From positions 1 to 47,323 of the forward strand of contig NZ_DIHC01000035.1 in the NCBI RefSeq assembly GCF_002419965.1: a stretch of 47,323 nucleotides of DNA, in the 5' to 3' direction. This stretch comes from Pseudomonas sp. UBA5706 (GTDB lineage Bacteria > Pseudomonadota > Gammaproteobacteria > Pseudomonadales > Pseudomonadaceae). This document shows positions 32,910 to 41,647 of the stretch, one piece after another. Numbering within the stretch: the stretch's first letter is position 1; the number at the start of each line of letters is the position of its first letter. The notes beneath the pieces are model-generated. The model was given only the letters and a program-made list of their open reading frames with translations. It did not search any database and was not told the DNA's origin. The position numbers and the translations under genes were made by a program.

Positions 32910-33809
32910 TTAGTTGCGTGCCTGCATCTGCTTGACCGCGCCGCTGGCAATCAGCTCGGCAAGTTCGGAAACGTCCAGCAACGCACACATGTGTTCGATC
33001 ACCGTCCCGGCCAACCAGGGCCGTTGACCGCGATGGGTGCGCCATTTGATCTCGTCGGGCGAAAGGCGCAGCGAACGGCTGACCTGATGCACCGCCAATC
33101 CCCACTCATAGCCCTGAACCGAAATCACGTATTGCAGGCCTTGTCGAAAGTCGTCGCGATAACGATCGGGCATGATCCAGCGCGCGGTATCCAACACCTT
33201 CAAGTTGCCCGCCTGGCTGGGCAGAATCCCGAGGAACCAGTCTGGTTGGCCGAACAAGGGTGTCAAATCATGCCCGGCCAAGGGATAAATCGAACCCAGG
33301 CACACCAGCGGCACCGCCAGCGTAAGCCCGGCCACATCGAACAACAGGCATTCGAAGGGTTCGGCGGCCCAATCCGGACGCGCATCGGCGGTCGGTGGAG
33401 GGGTCGGTGTGCGTTGCGTCGGCAAATACACGTCGGCGACCGGCTCGACCACTGCCGGGGCGACCGCGGGTGCGATGACCTGAGGCAGCGTGACCGGTTG
33501 CTCAAGCATTCTGGCGACAACGGTCTCAACAACCGGCTCGGCAAAAGGCCGCGGTTCAGGCTGGGCCTCACGCACAGGTGCGGGCTGCGGCTCGTAGGCC
33601 AGCGGCACCGGCGCCGGACGGTTGACCGGTGCGGACACGGCCGCCGCGTGCATACGCGCGTCGTGGGCCTGTTCTTCCAGAACCGCGGCTTGAAAGTCAT
33701 CGATACTCTGGACCACTTCCAGTTCTTCGGTGGCGTCCTGAAGCAACGCGTCCAGATAGTTCTGCAGCGCCAGTTGTGGCCGTGTTGCAATGTCCAAGGG
33801 GCGGTTCAT
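32910..33809 (-). CDS. parP: CheW-domain protein ParP (polar array partner)
   Basis: The protein has 299 residues. The N-terminal part (about 1-50) is helical and acidic, followed by a long Pro/Ala/Val-rich linker (about 55-140). The C-terminal half is a divergent CheW domain (ECLLFDVAGLTLAVPLVCLGSIY, FLGILPSQAGNLKVLDTARW, LQYVISVQGYEWGLAVHQVSRSLRL). In Vibrio and Pseudomonas this protein links the ParC ATPase to CheA arrays and keeps them at the pole. It is 114 bp after parC in the same direction. Confidence 0.85.
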   Translation of the reverse strand: MNRPLDIATRPQLALQNYLDALLQDATEELEVVQSIDDFQAAVLEEQAHDARMHAAAVSAPVNRPAPVPLAYEPQPAPVREAQPEPRPFAEPVVETVVARMLEQPVTLPQVIAPAVAPAVVEPVADVYLPTQRTPTPPPTADARPDWAAEPFECLLFDVAGLTLAVPLVCLGSIYPLAGHDLTPLFGQPDWFLGILPSQAGNLKVLDTARWIMPDRYRDDFRQGLQYVISVQGYEWGLAVHQVSRSLRLSPDEIKWRTHRGQRPWLAGTVIEHMCALLDVSELAELIASGAVKQMQARN

Positions 33810-33923
33810 ACGGGAGCCCGAAAATAAGTGATGCGATTACCGCCTGTACTTCTTATCGGCTGCACGGCAGATCGACTTGAATGCGCAGACGCAAGGCGTG
33901 CAAATAAACGATCAGCGGACACT

Positions 33924-34712
33924 TCAGGCCACCTGCCCGACGAGCTGCTCGGTAAGCATGTGCTTGAGCAGCGTGCGGTATGCCAATACACCGCGGCTTT
34001 TGCTGTCGAACTGCGACGGTGTCAGCCCTGCCCGGCTGGCATCACGCAGGCGTGTATCAACCGGTATGTAAGCCTTCCAGACATGCTCCGGGTAGCTGTC
34101 GCGCAATAGCTTGAGCGTACCCATCGACGCCTGGGTGCGGCGATCGAACAAGGTAGGCACGATGGTGTACGGCAGCGGCACCTTGCGCGAACGGTTGATC
34201 ATCGCCAGCGTGTTGACCATGCGCTCCAGCCCCTTGACCGCCAGAAACTCGGTCTGCACCGGAATCGCCAGCTGCTGGCTGGCGGCCAGCGCATTGACCA
34301 TCAGCACGCCCAACAGGGGCGGGCTGTCGATGATCGCGTAATCAAAATCCTGCCATAGCTGCGCCAGGCTCTTGGCAATCACCAGGCCCAAACCGCTCTG
34401 CCCAGGCGATTGGCGCTCAAGGGTGGCCAGCGCGGTGCTCGACGGCAGCAGAGAAATACGCTGATCGCTGGTCGGCAACAGCAATTGCCCGGGCAAGCCA
34501 TCAGGCACCACACCTTTATGCAGGAACAGATCGAAACAGCTGTGCTCCAGCGTATCGGGATCATGCCCGAAATAGCTGGTCATCGAGCCGTGGGGGTCCA
34601 GGTCAACCACGACCACGCGCTTGCCCGCCTCGGCCAGCAAACCGGCTAAAGCGATGGAGGTGGTGGTCTTGCCGACCCCGCCTTTCTGATTGGCTACTGC
34701 CCAAACTCTCAT
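33924..34712 (-). CDS. parC: ParA-type ATPase ParC, polar localisation of chemotaxis arrays
   Basis: The protein has 262 residues. A deviant Walker A is KGGVGKTTTSIALAGLL at residue 10, Walker A' is VVVVDLDPHGSMTSYFG and Walker B-like is FDYAIIDSPPLLGVL. The family is MinD/ParA, and the position after motD and before parP matches the chemotaxis branch. It directs arrays to the old pole with ParP. It starts 45 bp after motD. Confidence 0.88.
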   Translation of the reverse strand: MRVWAVANQKGGVGKTTTSIALAGLLAEAGKRVVVVDLDPHGSMTSYFGHDPDTLEHSCFDLFLHKGVVPDGLPGQLLLPTSDQRISLLPSSTALATLERQSPGQSGLGLVIAKSLAQLWQDFDYAIIDSPPLLGVLMVNALAASQQLAIPVQTEFLAVKGLERMVNTLAMINRSRKVPLPYTIVPTLFDRRTQASMGTLKLLRDSYPEHVWKAYIPVDTRLRDASRAGLTPSQFDSKSRGVLAYRTLLKHMLTEQLVGQVA

Positions 34713-34757
34713 GTGTTCGCGTTCCCCCCAGTCATCACAACCATGACCGAGACTGAT

Positions 34758-35639
34758 TTAAGGGGCAGATGACGAAGATTTGACGCCCTGCGGCGCTTTG
34801 GCTGGGACAGGTGCAGTTTGTGTGCCAGCACGACGCAACGCTGCATCGGGTGTTGCATTGGCAGCAGTGCCGGAGCCGGTGAGGCTGCGACGCACCTCCA
34901 GATTGCGCGAGATCACCAGCACAACGCGACGATTGCGCGCGCGACCATCAGCGGTGGCGTTGGAAGTCAGCGGCTGAAACTCGCCATAACCAACGGACGC
35001 CAGACGCGCCGGGTTGATCCCGTCCATGGCCAGCAAACGCACGATGCTCGAAGAGCGAGCGGACGACAGCTCCCAGTTGCTCGGGAACTGCGCGGTGCTG
35101 ATCGGCTGGTCGTCCGTGAAGCCTTCGACGTGAACCGGATTGTCGAACGGCTTGATGATCTTCGCCACTTTGTCGATCAGGTCGAACGCCTGGTTGCTGG
35201 GCATGGCATCGCCACTGCCGAACAGCAGGCTGGAATTGAGTTCGATCTCGATCCACAACTCGTTGCCACGCACGGTCATCTGGTCTGAAGCGATCAGGTC
35301 ACCAAAGGCTGTATTAACGTCGTCGGCAATCGTCTTGAGCGGGTCCTGCGTTGCCTGCCCCAACCCGGCGTCGGTTTGCTCGCTGTCCTGCACCAGGGGG
35401 TCCGCGGGACGCATGGTCTGGGGTTTCTGCTCGCCAATCGGAATCGGCTTGACGCTACGTTCGGCCTCGTTGAACACCCCGACCAGAGCCTCCGAAAGCA
35501 CCTTGTATTTGCCTTCGTTGAGCGATGAAATCGAATACATGACCACGAAAAACGCGAACAGCAAGGTAATGAAGTCCGCATAGGACACCAGCCAGCGTTC
35601 GTGGTTTTCGTGTTCTTCAACGCGACGTCGACGTGCCAT
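34758..35639 (-). CDS. motD: Flagellar motor stator protein MotD
   Basis: The protein has 293 residues. One membrane helix carries the proton-binding Asp (WLVSYADFITLLFAFFVVMYS, Asp near 22), then a plug region and an OmpA-like peptidoglycan-binding domain (VHVEGFTDDQPI, NWELSSARSSSIVRLLAMDGI, GEFQPLTSNATADGRARNRRV). A Ser/Pro/Ala tail ends it. It pairs with MotC to form the second stator of Pseudomonas flagella. It lies seven bases after motC. Confidence 0.94.
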   Translation of the reverse strand: MARRRRVEEHENHERWLVSYADFITLLFAFFVVMYSISSLNEGKYKVLSEALVGVFNEAERSVKPIPIGEQKPQTMRPADPLVQDSEQTDAGLGQATQDPLKTIADDVNTAFGDLIASDQMTVRGNELWIEIELNSSLLFGSGDAMPSNQAFDLIDKVAKIIKPFDNPVHVEGFTDDQPISTAQFPSNWELSSARSSSIVRLLAMDGINPARLASVGYGEFQPLTSNATADGRARNRRVVLVISRNLEVRRSLTGSGTAANATPDAALRRAGTQTAPVPAKAPQGVKSSSSAP

Positions 35640-35646
35640 CAGCGCA

Positions 35647-36387
35647 TCACTCCATGAAGCCTTGCAGCTTCAGCTCGATGGACCGCGGGTTCTCACCCTC
35701 GGCAATCGACAGCAGCCCTTCGAGCAGCATTTCGCGGTAGCGCGACTGACGGATGGCTACGGACTTGAGCTTGTTGGCCACCGGCAGCAGGATGAGGTTG
35801 GCCGAGGCCACCCCATAGATGGTCGCCACAAACGCCACGGCAATGCCGCTGCCCAGTTGATTGGGGTCGGCCAGATTGCCCATCACGTGAATCAGGCCCA
35901 TGACCGCGCCGATGATGCCCACGGTCGGCGCGTAGCCACCCATGCTTTCGAACACCTTGGCGGCCTGGATATCGCGGCTTTCCTGAGTCAGTAAATCCAC
36001 TTCCAGAATGCTGCGGATGGCCTCGGGTTCCACACCGTCGACCAGCAACTGCAGGCCTTTGCGCGAATAGTCGTCAGGCTCGGAGTCGGCAACGCTTTCC
36101 AGCCCCAGCAGGCCTTCCTTGCGCGCGGTCAGGCTCCACGACACGACCCGATCGATGCCGCCCGCCAGATCGATGTGCGGTGGAAACAGAATCCAGATGA
36201 AGATCTGGATGGCGCGCTTGAAGGCACTCATCGGCGTCTGCAACAGACAGGCCGCCAGGGTGCCGCCCAGTACGATCAGCGCCGCTGGCCCATTGAGCAA
36301 GGCGCCCAGGTGACCGCCTTCCAGAAAATTACCGCCGATGATCGCGACGAAAGCGAGGATGATCCCAAGGAGCGTCAACACATCCAT
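35647..36387 (-). CDS. motC: Flagellar motor stator protein MotC
   Basis: The protein has 246 residues from the ATG at 36387, whose A is the last base of the cheB stop; a GTG three bases earlier is possible. It has four membrane helices and a cytoplasmic loop between the second and third. Family marks are GGTLAACLLQTPMSAFKRA, FESMGGYAPTVGIIGAVMGLIHVMGNL and GSGIAVAFVATIYGVASANLILLPVANKLK. It conducts protons with MotD to turn the motor. Confidence 0.94.
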   Translation of the reverse strand: MDVLTLLGIILAFVAIIGGNFLEGGHLGALLNGPAALIVLGGTLAACLLQTPMSAFKRAIQIFIWILFPPHIDLAGGIDRVVSWSLTARKEGLLGLESVADSEPDDYSRKGLQLLVDGVEPEAIRSILEVDLLTQESRDIQAAKVFESMGGYAPTVGIIGAVMGLIHVMGNLADPNQLGSGIAVAFVATIYGVASANLILLPVANKLKSVAIRQSRYREMLLEGLLSIAEGENPRSIELKLQGFME

Positions 36388-37559
36388 CACAGACAGGCCT
36401 CGACCAGATGCCGTCCGATGTCGTCCAGGCTGTAAACAGCGTCCGCCAGATCGGCCTTGACGATGGCCATCGGCATGCCGTAGATCACACAGCTGGCCTC
36501 ATCCTGGGCCCAGATGTGGCTGCCGCCCTGCCTGAGCAGGCGCGCGCCTTCACGACCGTCGGCGCCCATGCCGGTCAGCACCACCGCGAGCACTTTGTCG
36601 CCATAGGACTTGGCTGCAGAACCGAAGGTGATGTCGACACACGGCTTGTAGTTCAGACGCTCGTCGCCAGGCAGGATCTTCACTGCGCCGCGGCCATCGA
36701 CCATCATCTGCTTGCCGCCAGGGGCCAGCAGCGCCAGGCCCGGGCGCAGGATGTCACCGTCCTCGGCTTCCTTGACGCTGATCCGGCACAGCTTGTCCAG
36801 ACGCTCGGCGAAGGCCTTGGTGAACGCAGCGGGCATGTGTTGGATCAGCACGATGGGCGCCGGGAAGTTGGCAGGCAATTGGGTCAAGACCCGCTGCAGC
36901 GCCACCGGGCCACCGGTTGAAGTGCCTATGGCCACCAGTTTGTAGGCTTTGCGCTTGGGCGCTGGCGAGGTCGGTGCATGAGAAGTGCTTACCCGCGCCG
37001 ACGCAGCAGCCTGCACCGGCTGCCGGGTAGCGCTAGGCGACGGCGCCGGGTTGCGCAAGGAGCTGGTTGTTGGAGCGGCCGTCGCAGGGGCTGGGGTTGG
37101 GGTTGGGGTTGGGGTGGGAGCCGGCGCTGCCGGGGCGGAGCCGTAGCCGGTGAAGCGACGGTTGCTGCGGGAAATGGTATGCACCTTCTCGCACAGCATC
37201 TGCTTGACCTTCTCCGGGTTGCGGGAGATGTCTTCGAAGTTCTTCGGCAGGAAATCAACCGCACCAGCGTCCAACGCGTCCAGCGTCACCCGGGCGCCTT
37301 CGTGGGTCAGCGAGGAAAACATCAAAACCGGTGTAGGACAACGCTGCATGATGTGCCGGACAGCAGTGATGCCATCCATCATTGGCATTTCGTAGTCCAT
37401 GGTGATCACGTCTGGCTTAAGGGCCAGCGCCTGGTCGATTGCTTCCTTGCCGTTTGTGGCGGTACCCACCACTTGAATCGTGGGATCTGAAGAGAGAATT
37501 TCCGAGACGCGCCGGCGAAAAAAGCCGGAATCGTCTACCACCAGAACCTTGACTGCCAT
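36387..37559 (-). CDS. cheB: Chemotaxis protein-glutamate methylesterase CheB
   Basis: The protein has 390 residues; GGAG is six bases before the ATG. The receiver (1-120) holds VVDDSGFFRRR and the phospho-acceptor Asp in VITMDYEMPMMDG. The linker (about 145-200) is Pro/Thr/Ala-rich and includes a hexanucleotide-repeat run (PTPTPTPTP). The methylesterase domain has the catalytic Ser in GTSTGGPVALQ, His in IQHMPAAFT and Asp in LTGMGADGREGA. It removes methyl groups from receptors after phosphorylation by CheA. Its start is preceded by a 190-nt spacer with three hairpins. Confidence 0.96.
   Translation of the reverse strand: MAVKVLVVDDSGFFRRRVSEILSSDPTIQVVGTATNGKEAIDQALALKPDVITMDYEMPMMDGITAVRHIMQRCPTPVLMFSSLTHEGARVTLDALDAGAVDFLPKNFEDISRNPEKVKQMLCEKVHTISRSNRRFTGYGSAPAAPAPTPTPTPTPAPATAAPTTSSLRNPAPSPSATRQPVQAAASARVSTSHAPTSPAPKRKAYKLVAIGTSTGGPVALQRVLTQLPANFPAPIVLIQHMPAAFTKAFAERLDKLCRISVKEAEDGDILRPGLALLAPGGKQMMVDGRGAVKILPGDERLNYKPCVDITFGSAAKSYGDKVLAVVLTGMGADGREGARLLRQGGSHIWAQDEASCVIYGMPMAIVKADLADAVYSLDDIGRHLVEACL
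37087..37118 (+). repeat. GGGGTT hexanucleotide repeat in the cheB linker
   Basis: Five G4 runs are separated by TT or CT, then GTGGG, on the plus strand, complementary to the Pro/Thr codons of cheB. The unit is six bases, so slippage would change linker length without breaking the frame. The strand could form a G-quadruplex. Confidence 0.75.
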
Positions 37560-37575
37560 AAAAACTCCATTAGGC

Positions 37576-37705
37576 GAAACGGGCCATGCCTGCAGCCCGT
37601 TTCATCAAACTTGACACTAAGAGTGTCAAAACACGGTCACGGCTGTGGAGCAGCACGGCTTGGCGGCGCCGATAGGACTGACGCCCCCGCTGCCAAGCCG
37701 TGCTG
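37576..37705 (-). promoter_or_regulatory. Three consecutive hairpins in the cheA-cheB spacer
   Basis: On the minus strand, in transcript order, there are CAGCACGGCTTGGC/GCCAAGCCGTGCTG (37705-37651, 14 bp), TTGACACT/AGTGTCAA (37629-37611, 8 bp, 3-nt loop) and GAAACGGGC/GCCCGTTTC (37603-37576, 9 bp). All are perfect. The first could end or process the cheA transcript, the last lies just before the cheB ribosome site. No long U-tract follows any of them. Confidence 0.6.
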
Positions 37706-37749
37706 TTACAGAGCGTGCGATGCCGTGGCGGCGAGCATGCTCGCTGACA

Positions 37750-40062
37750 TCAAATACGCCGCGCGGCGTAACGCTTGAGCATGCTCGGTACGTCGAGGAT
37801 CAGCGCAATGCGGCCGTCACCGGTGATCGTGGCGCCGGACATGCCTGGCGTACCTTGCAACATCTTGCCCAGCGGCTTGATAACCACTTCTTCCTGCCCC
37901 ACCAGTTGATCGACGACAAAGCCGATGCGCTGGGTTCCAACCGACAGGATGACCACGTGACCTTCGCGCTGCTCTTCGTGCGCGGCCGAACTGACCAGCC
38001 AGCGCTTGAGGTAGAACAGGGGCAACGCTTTGTCGCGCACGATGACCACTTCCTGACCATCGACGACGTTGGTGGTCGACAGGTCCAGGTGGAAGATTTC
38101 GTTGACGTTGACCAGCGGGAAGGCGAAGGCCTGATTGCCCAGCATCACCATCAGGGTCGGCATGATCGCCAGGGTCAACGGCACCTTGATGACGATCTTC
38201 GAGCCCTGGCCCTTGGTGGAGTAGATGTTGATCGAGCCATTGAGCTGCGCGATCTTGGTTTTCACCACGTCCATGCCCACGCCGCGGCCTGAGACGTCGG
38301 AGATCTCGGTCTTGGTCGAGAAGCCCGGAGCGAAGATCAGGTTGTAGCAGTCGGTGTCGCTCAAGCGATCGGCCGCGTCCTTGTCCATTACCCCGCGCTT
38401 GACCGCGATGGCGCGCAACACCGCCGGGTCCATGCCTTTGCCGTCATCGGAAATCGACAGCAGGATATGATCGCCTTCCTGCTCCGCTGATAGCACGACA
38501 CGACCGCCACGGGCCTTGCCCGACGCTTCGCGCTCTTCAGGCGATTCGATGCCGTGGTCCACCGCGTTGCGCACCAAGTGCACCAACGGGTCGGCCAGGG
38601 CCTCGACCAGGTTTTTGTCCAGGTCGGTTTCTTCACCTACCAGTTCAAGATTGATTTCTTTCTTCAATTGACGCGCCAGGTCGCGAACCAGTCGCGGGAA
38701 ACGACCGAAGACCTTCTTGATTGGCTGCATGCGGGTTTTCATCACCGCGGTCTGCAGGTCGGCGGTCACCACGTCCAGGTTGGACACGGCCTTGGACATG
38801 GCTTCGTCGCCGCTGTTGAGCCCCAGGCGCACCAGACGGTTACGCACCAGCACCAGCTCGCCAACCATGTTCATGATTTCGTCCAGCCGCGCAGTGTCAA
38901 CGCGCACGGTGGTCTCGGCTTCGGTATGGGCTTTATCGGCCGCCACCGGTGCTGGGGCACGGGCAGCCGCAGGAGCCGCTGCGGGTGTCGGAGCCGCTTT
39001 TGCGGGCGCCGGGGTTGCGGCAGGTGCAGAGGCCGCAGGTTTGGCAGGCTCGGCTTTTGCGGGCTCAGCCTTCTGCACGGGCACTGTGGCCGCCGCAGCC
39101 GGAGCACTCGCGGCAACGGCAGGCTCGAACTTACCCTTGCCATGCAGTTGGTCAAGCAGTGCTTCGAATTCGTTATCGGTGATTTCATCCGACGTCGGCG
39201 CATTCGGCGCATTCGCCGCGGGCGTCGCAGCGGGTACCGCAGCCGTTGGCGTTACCGCAGCGTCAGGCGAGAAGGTGCCTTTGCCGTGCAACTGATCGAG
39301 CAATGCCTCGAATTCGTCATCGGTGATTTCGTCGCCGGCAGGCGCAGCCGGTGCGGCAGCCGGCGCAGGAGCGGCGCTGGGCGCAACCACCGCATCAACG
39401 GCGAACTGACCCTTGCCATGCAGTTGATCGAGCAGCGACTCGAATTCAGCATCCGTGATTTCGTCACTGTCGGTTTTGGCCGCCGGCGCAACGGGCGCAG
39501 GCGTCGAGACAGGCGCCGCGGGAGCCGCTGCAACAGCCCCTGCCGCTTCAGCCTTGACCGCATTGAGCGAGTCCAGCAGTTGCTCGAACTCATGATCGGT
39601 GATGTCTTCGGAGGGCGCTTCGGCCACCGGCTCCTCAATCACCGCAGGCGTCGCCACCACTTCCTCAGCGGCTGCAGGTTCTGCCAGGCGTGCCAGTGCT
39701 GCGAGCAGTTCAGGGGTGGCGGGCGTGACATCCGACCGCTCGCGGACCTGACCGAACATGCTGTTGACGGTGTCCAGGGCTTCAAGCACGACATCCATGA
39801 GCTCCGAGTCGACCCGGCGCTCACCTTTGCGCAGGATGTCGAACACGTTTTCGGCGATGTGGCAGCATTCGACCAACTCGTTGAGCTGGAGGAAGCCGGC
39901 GCCCCCTTTTACAGTGTGAAAACCGCGAAAAATTGCATTGAGCAGATCCGCATCATCCGGTCGGCTTTCCAGCTCGACCAACTGCTCGGACAACTGCTCC
40001 AGAATTTCGCCGGCCTCTACCAGAAAATCCTGAAGGATTTCTTCATCGGCGCCGAAGCTCAT
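37750..40062 (-). CDS. cheA: Chemotaxis histidine kinase CheA
   Basis: The protein has 770 residues. The P1 domain carries the phospho-His at 49 (FHTVKGGAGFL). A region of about 240 residues then replaces a clear P2, made of Ala/Pro linkers and four copies of a DEITD-EFE-LLDQLHGKG-type motif at about 151-170, 199-220, 243-264 and 291-312. P3 dimerisation starts near 390 (ARLDEIMNMVGELVLVRNRL). The P4 kinase has the NAVDHGIE, DDGKGMD and GRGVGMDVVK boxes. P5, a CheW-like domain, ends the protein (PLTLAIMPTLMV, EVVIVRDKALPLFYLKR, GFVVDQLVGQEEVVIKPLG). It phosphorylates CheY and CheB. Confidence 0.96.
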   Translation of the reverse strand: MSFGADEEILQDFLVEAGEILEQLSEQLVELESRPDDADLLNAIFRGFHTVKGGAGFLQLNELVECCHIAENVFDILRKGERRVDSELMDVVLEALDTVNSMFGQVRERSDVTPATPELLAALARLAEPAAAEEVVATPAVIEEPVAEAPSEDITDHEFEQLLDSLNAVKAEAAGAVAAAPAAPVSTPAPVAPAAKTDSDEITDAEFESLLDQLHGKGQFAVDAVVAPSAAPAPAAAPAAPAGDEITDDEFEALLDQLHGKGTFSPDAAVTPTAAVPAATPAANAPNAPTSDEITDNEFEALLDQLHGKGKFEPAVAASAPAAAATVPVQKAEPAKAEPAKPAASAPAATPAPAKAAPTPAAAPAAARAPAPVAADKAHTEAETTVRVDTARLDEIMNMVGELVLVRNRLVRLGLNSGDEAMSKAVSNLDVVTADLQTAVMKTRMQPIKKVFGRFPRLVRDLARQLKKEINLELVGEETDLDKNLVEALADPLVHLVRNAVDHGIESPEEREASGKARGGRVVLSAEQEGDHILLSISDDGKGMDPAVLRAIAVKRGVMDKDAADRLSDTDCYNLIFAPGFSTKTEISDVSGRGVGMDVVKTKIAQLNGSINIYSTKGQGSKIVIKVPLTLAIMPTLMVMLGNQAFAFPLVNVNEIFHLDLSTTNVVDGQEVVIVRDKALPLFYLKRWLVSSAAHEEQREGHVVILSVGTQRIGFVVDQLVGQEEVVIKPLGKMLQGTPGMSGATITGDGRIALILDVPSMLKRYAARRI
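39127..39612 (-). repeat. Four-copy repeat inside cheA encoding a short acidic motif
   Basis: Three near-identical coding units at 39127-39192, 39271-39336 and 39403-39468 and a diverged one at 39553-39612 encode SDEITDxEFExLLDQLHGKG-like segments spaced by 45-50 residues of Ala/Pro linker. They occupy the place where other CheA proteins carry P2. Confidence 0.85.
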
Positions 40063-40199
40063 TGGGGGGTGCTCCTAAAATTAACCGTCAAACCGATCCA
40101 GCAGGTGCATCATCGGCCTGCGCGCATTGCCTTCGTCGAAGCATTGGCGCGCAGACCTGCAGCCACTTTCACATAGAACCTGGGGCCTGATTCTTCACA

Positions 40200-40988
40200 T
40201 CAGAACCCGAGGCTGGATAGCAGATCGTCAACATCATCCTGACCGGATACGACGTCTTCACGTTTATCGGCATGAATCTGCGGACCTTCACCCTTGGAAT
40301 GAAGTTTTTCCTGTTCTTTTTGCCTGCGGAACTCTTCCTGGTCGTGCTCGATGCCGGCAAAGCGGTCCACCTGGCTGGCCATCAGCACCAGTTTGAGCAG
40401 GTTGCTTTCGACTTCAGTCACCAGGGTCGTGACGCGTTTGATCACCTGGCCGGTCAGGTCCTGATAGTCCTGAGCCAGCAAAATGTCATTCAGGTGAGTC
40501 GCGACTTCGTGAGTCTCCTGCTCGCTGCGTGTCAGAAAACCATCGACGCGGCGGGCCAGCTCGCGAAACTCCTCAGCGCTGAGCTCGCGACGCATAAAGC
40601 GTCCCCAATCAGCACTCAAGGCCTTGGCATCGGCAGTGAGACCATTCATCAATGGCGTGCTCTGCTCTACCAGGTCCATCGTGCGGTTGGCCGCACCTTC
40701 CGTGAGCCTGACAACATACGACAGGCGCTCGGCGGCATCCGTGATCTGGGACACTTCCTCGGCTTGCGGCATGTGCGGGTCAATCTGGAAATTGACGATT
40801 GCACTGTGCAGCTCGCGCGTCAGCTTGCCAACCTCCTGATACAGGCCGCGATCGCGTGTCTGATTTAGCTCATGGATAAGTTGCACGGCATCGCCGAACT
40901 TGCCCTTTTCAAGGCTGGCGACGAGTTCTTGTGCGTGTTTCTTCAGGGTCGACTCGAAGTCACCCATTGTCGAATCTTTAGAATCCAT
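40200..40988 (-). CDS. cheZ: Protein phosphatase CheZ
   Basis: The protein has 262 residues from the ATG at 40988, with GAGGG five bases upstream. It is a long helical hairpin protein. The active region holds ILLAQDYQDLTGQVIKRV with the catalytic Gln. The C-terminal CheY-binding peptide is DDVDDLLSSLGF. It dephosphorylates CheY-P. It starts 19 bases after cheY and precedes cheA by 137 bp. Confidence 0.95.
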   Translation of the reverse strand: MDSKDSTMGDFESTLKKHAQELVASLEKGKFGDAVQLIHELNQTRDRGLYQEVGKLTRELHSAIVNFQIDPHMPQAEEVSQITDAAERLSYVVRLTEGAANRTMDLVEQSTPLMNGLTADAKALSADWGRFMRRELSAEEFRELARRVDGFLTRSEQETHEVATHLNDILLAQDYQDLTGQVIKRVTTLVTEVESNLLKLVLMASQVDRFAGIEHDQEEFRRQKEQEKLHSKGEGPQIHADKREDVVSGQDDVDDLLSSLGF

Positions 40989-41007
40989 AGCGCCCTCGCA
41001 GCGGACA

Positions 41008-41382
41008 TCAGCTATTGACGCGCTCGAATATCTTCTCGATTTTCTCTTTGAGCACCTGGGCCGTGAACGGCTTGACCACATAGCCATTCACGCCGGCCTG
41101 GGCGGCCTCGATGATCTGCTCGCGCTTGGCTTCGGCGGTGACCATAAGTACCGGCAGGCTGCGCAGGCGGTCGTCGGCACGCACCTGACGCAACAGGTCG
41201 ATGCCGGACATGCCAGGCATGTTCCAGTCAGTCACCAGGAAGTCAAAACTACCGCTGTGCAGCATCGGCAATGCGGTGGTACCGTCATCTGCTTCGGCCG
41301 TGTTGGTGAACCCGAGGTCACGCAACAGGTTTTTTATGATCCGCCGCATCGTTGAAAAGTCATCAACGATGAGGATTTTCAT
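41008..41382 (-). CDS. cheY: Chemotaxis response regulator CheY
   Basis: The protein has 124 residues from the ATG at 41382. The receiver has MKILIVDDFSTMRRII, the phospho-acceptor Asp in FLVTDWNMPGM, PVLMVTAEAK with the conserved Thr, and GYVVKPFTAQVLKEKI with the conserved Lys. It binds the motor switch when phosphorylated by CheA. A strong GGAGG sits 17 bases before this ATG, but only five bases before an in-frame TTG at 41394, so four extra residues (MDKN) are possible. Confidence 0.96.
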   Translation of the reverse strand: MKILIVDDFSTMRRIIKNLLRDLGFTNTAEADDGTTALPMLHSGSFDFLVTDWNMPGMSGIDLLRQVRADDRLRSLPVLMVTAEAKREQIIEAAQAGVNGYVVKPFTAQVLKEKIEKIFERVNS

Positions 41383-41417
41383 GTTCTTGTCCAATTCGAC
41401 CTCCAAGCAGTCTTTAA

Positions 41418-41438
41418 CGCGTCCAGCCCCTGGACGCG
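41418..41438 (-). other. Hairpin in the cheY leader
   Basis: CGCGTCCAG/CTGGACGCG is a perfect 9-bp stem with a 3-base loop, about 20 nt upstream of the GGAGG of cheY. It is not followed by a U-tract. It may protect or regulate the 5' end of the cheY transcript. Confidence 0.6.
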
Positions 41439-41448
41439 CGTTCAATCA

Positions 41449-41474
41449 ATACCGGCACAGCAAACCACCGGTTA
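41449..41474 (-). promoter_or_regulatory. Possible sigma-28 (FliA) promoter of cheY
   Basis: On the minus strand TAACCGGT and GCCGGTAT are 10 bases apart. The flagellar sigma-28 consensus is TAAAGTTT-N11-GCCGATAA. The -10 matches at 6 of 8 positions, the -35 more weakly. It fits the 265-bp gap that separates fliA from the cheY-cheW run. Confidence 0.4.
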
Positions 41475-41647
41475 CACGAAAACGAGGGGGTCTTTCGAAG
41501 AAACATGTAATAAGCGCTGCTCAAAACAGTCCTGAAAACCTGATCCGACCAGCGCCTGCCTTGTTTCTTTTTGCTTCCCACACTACGCCTTGCACGGCCC
41601 GCCCTGCTTCCAGACGCAAACAAGCGGCACACGCCTGCAGCCTGGAA

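Noticed and set aside
38554..40176. 540-codon plus-strand open frame opposite cheA
   Set aside because: Its Gly/Arg repeats are just the complement of the cheA Ala/Pro linkers.
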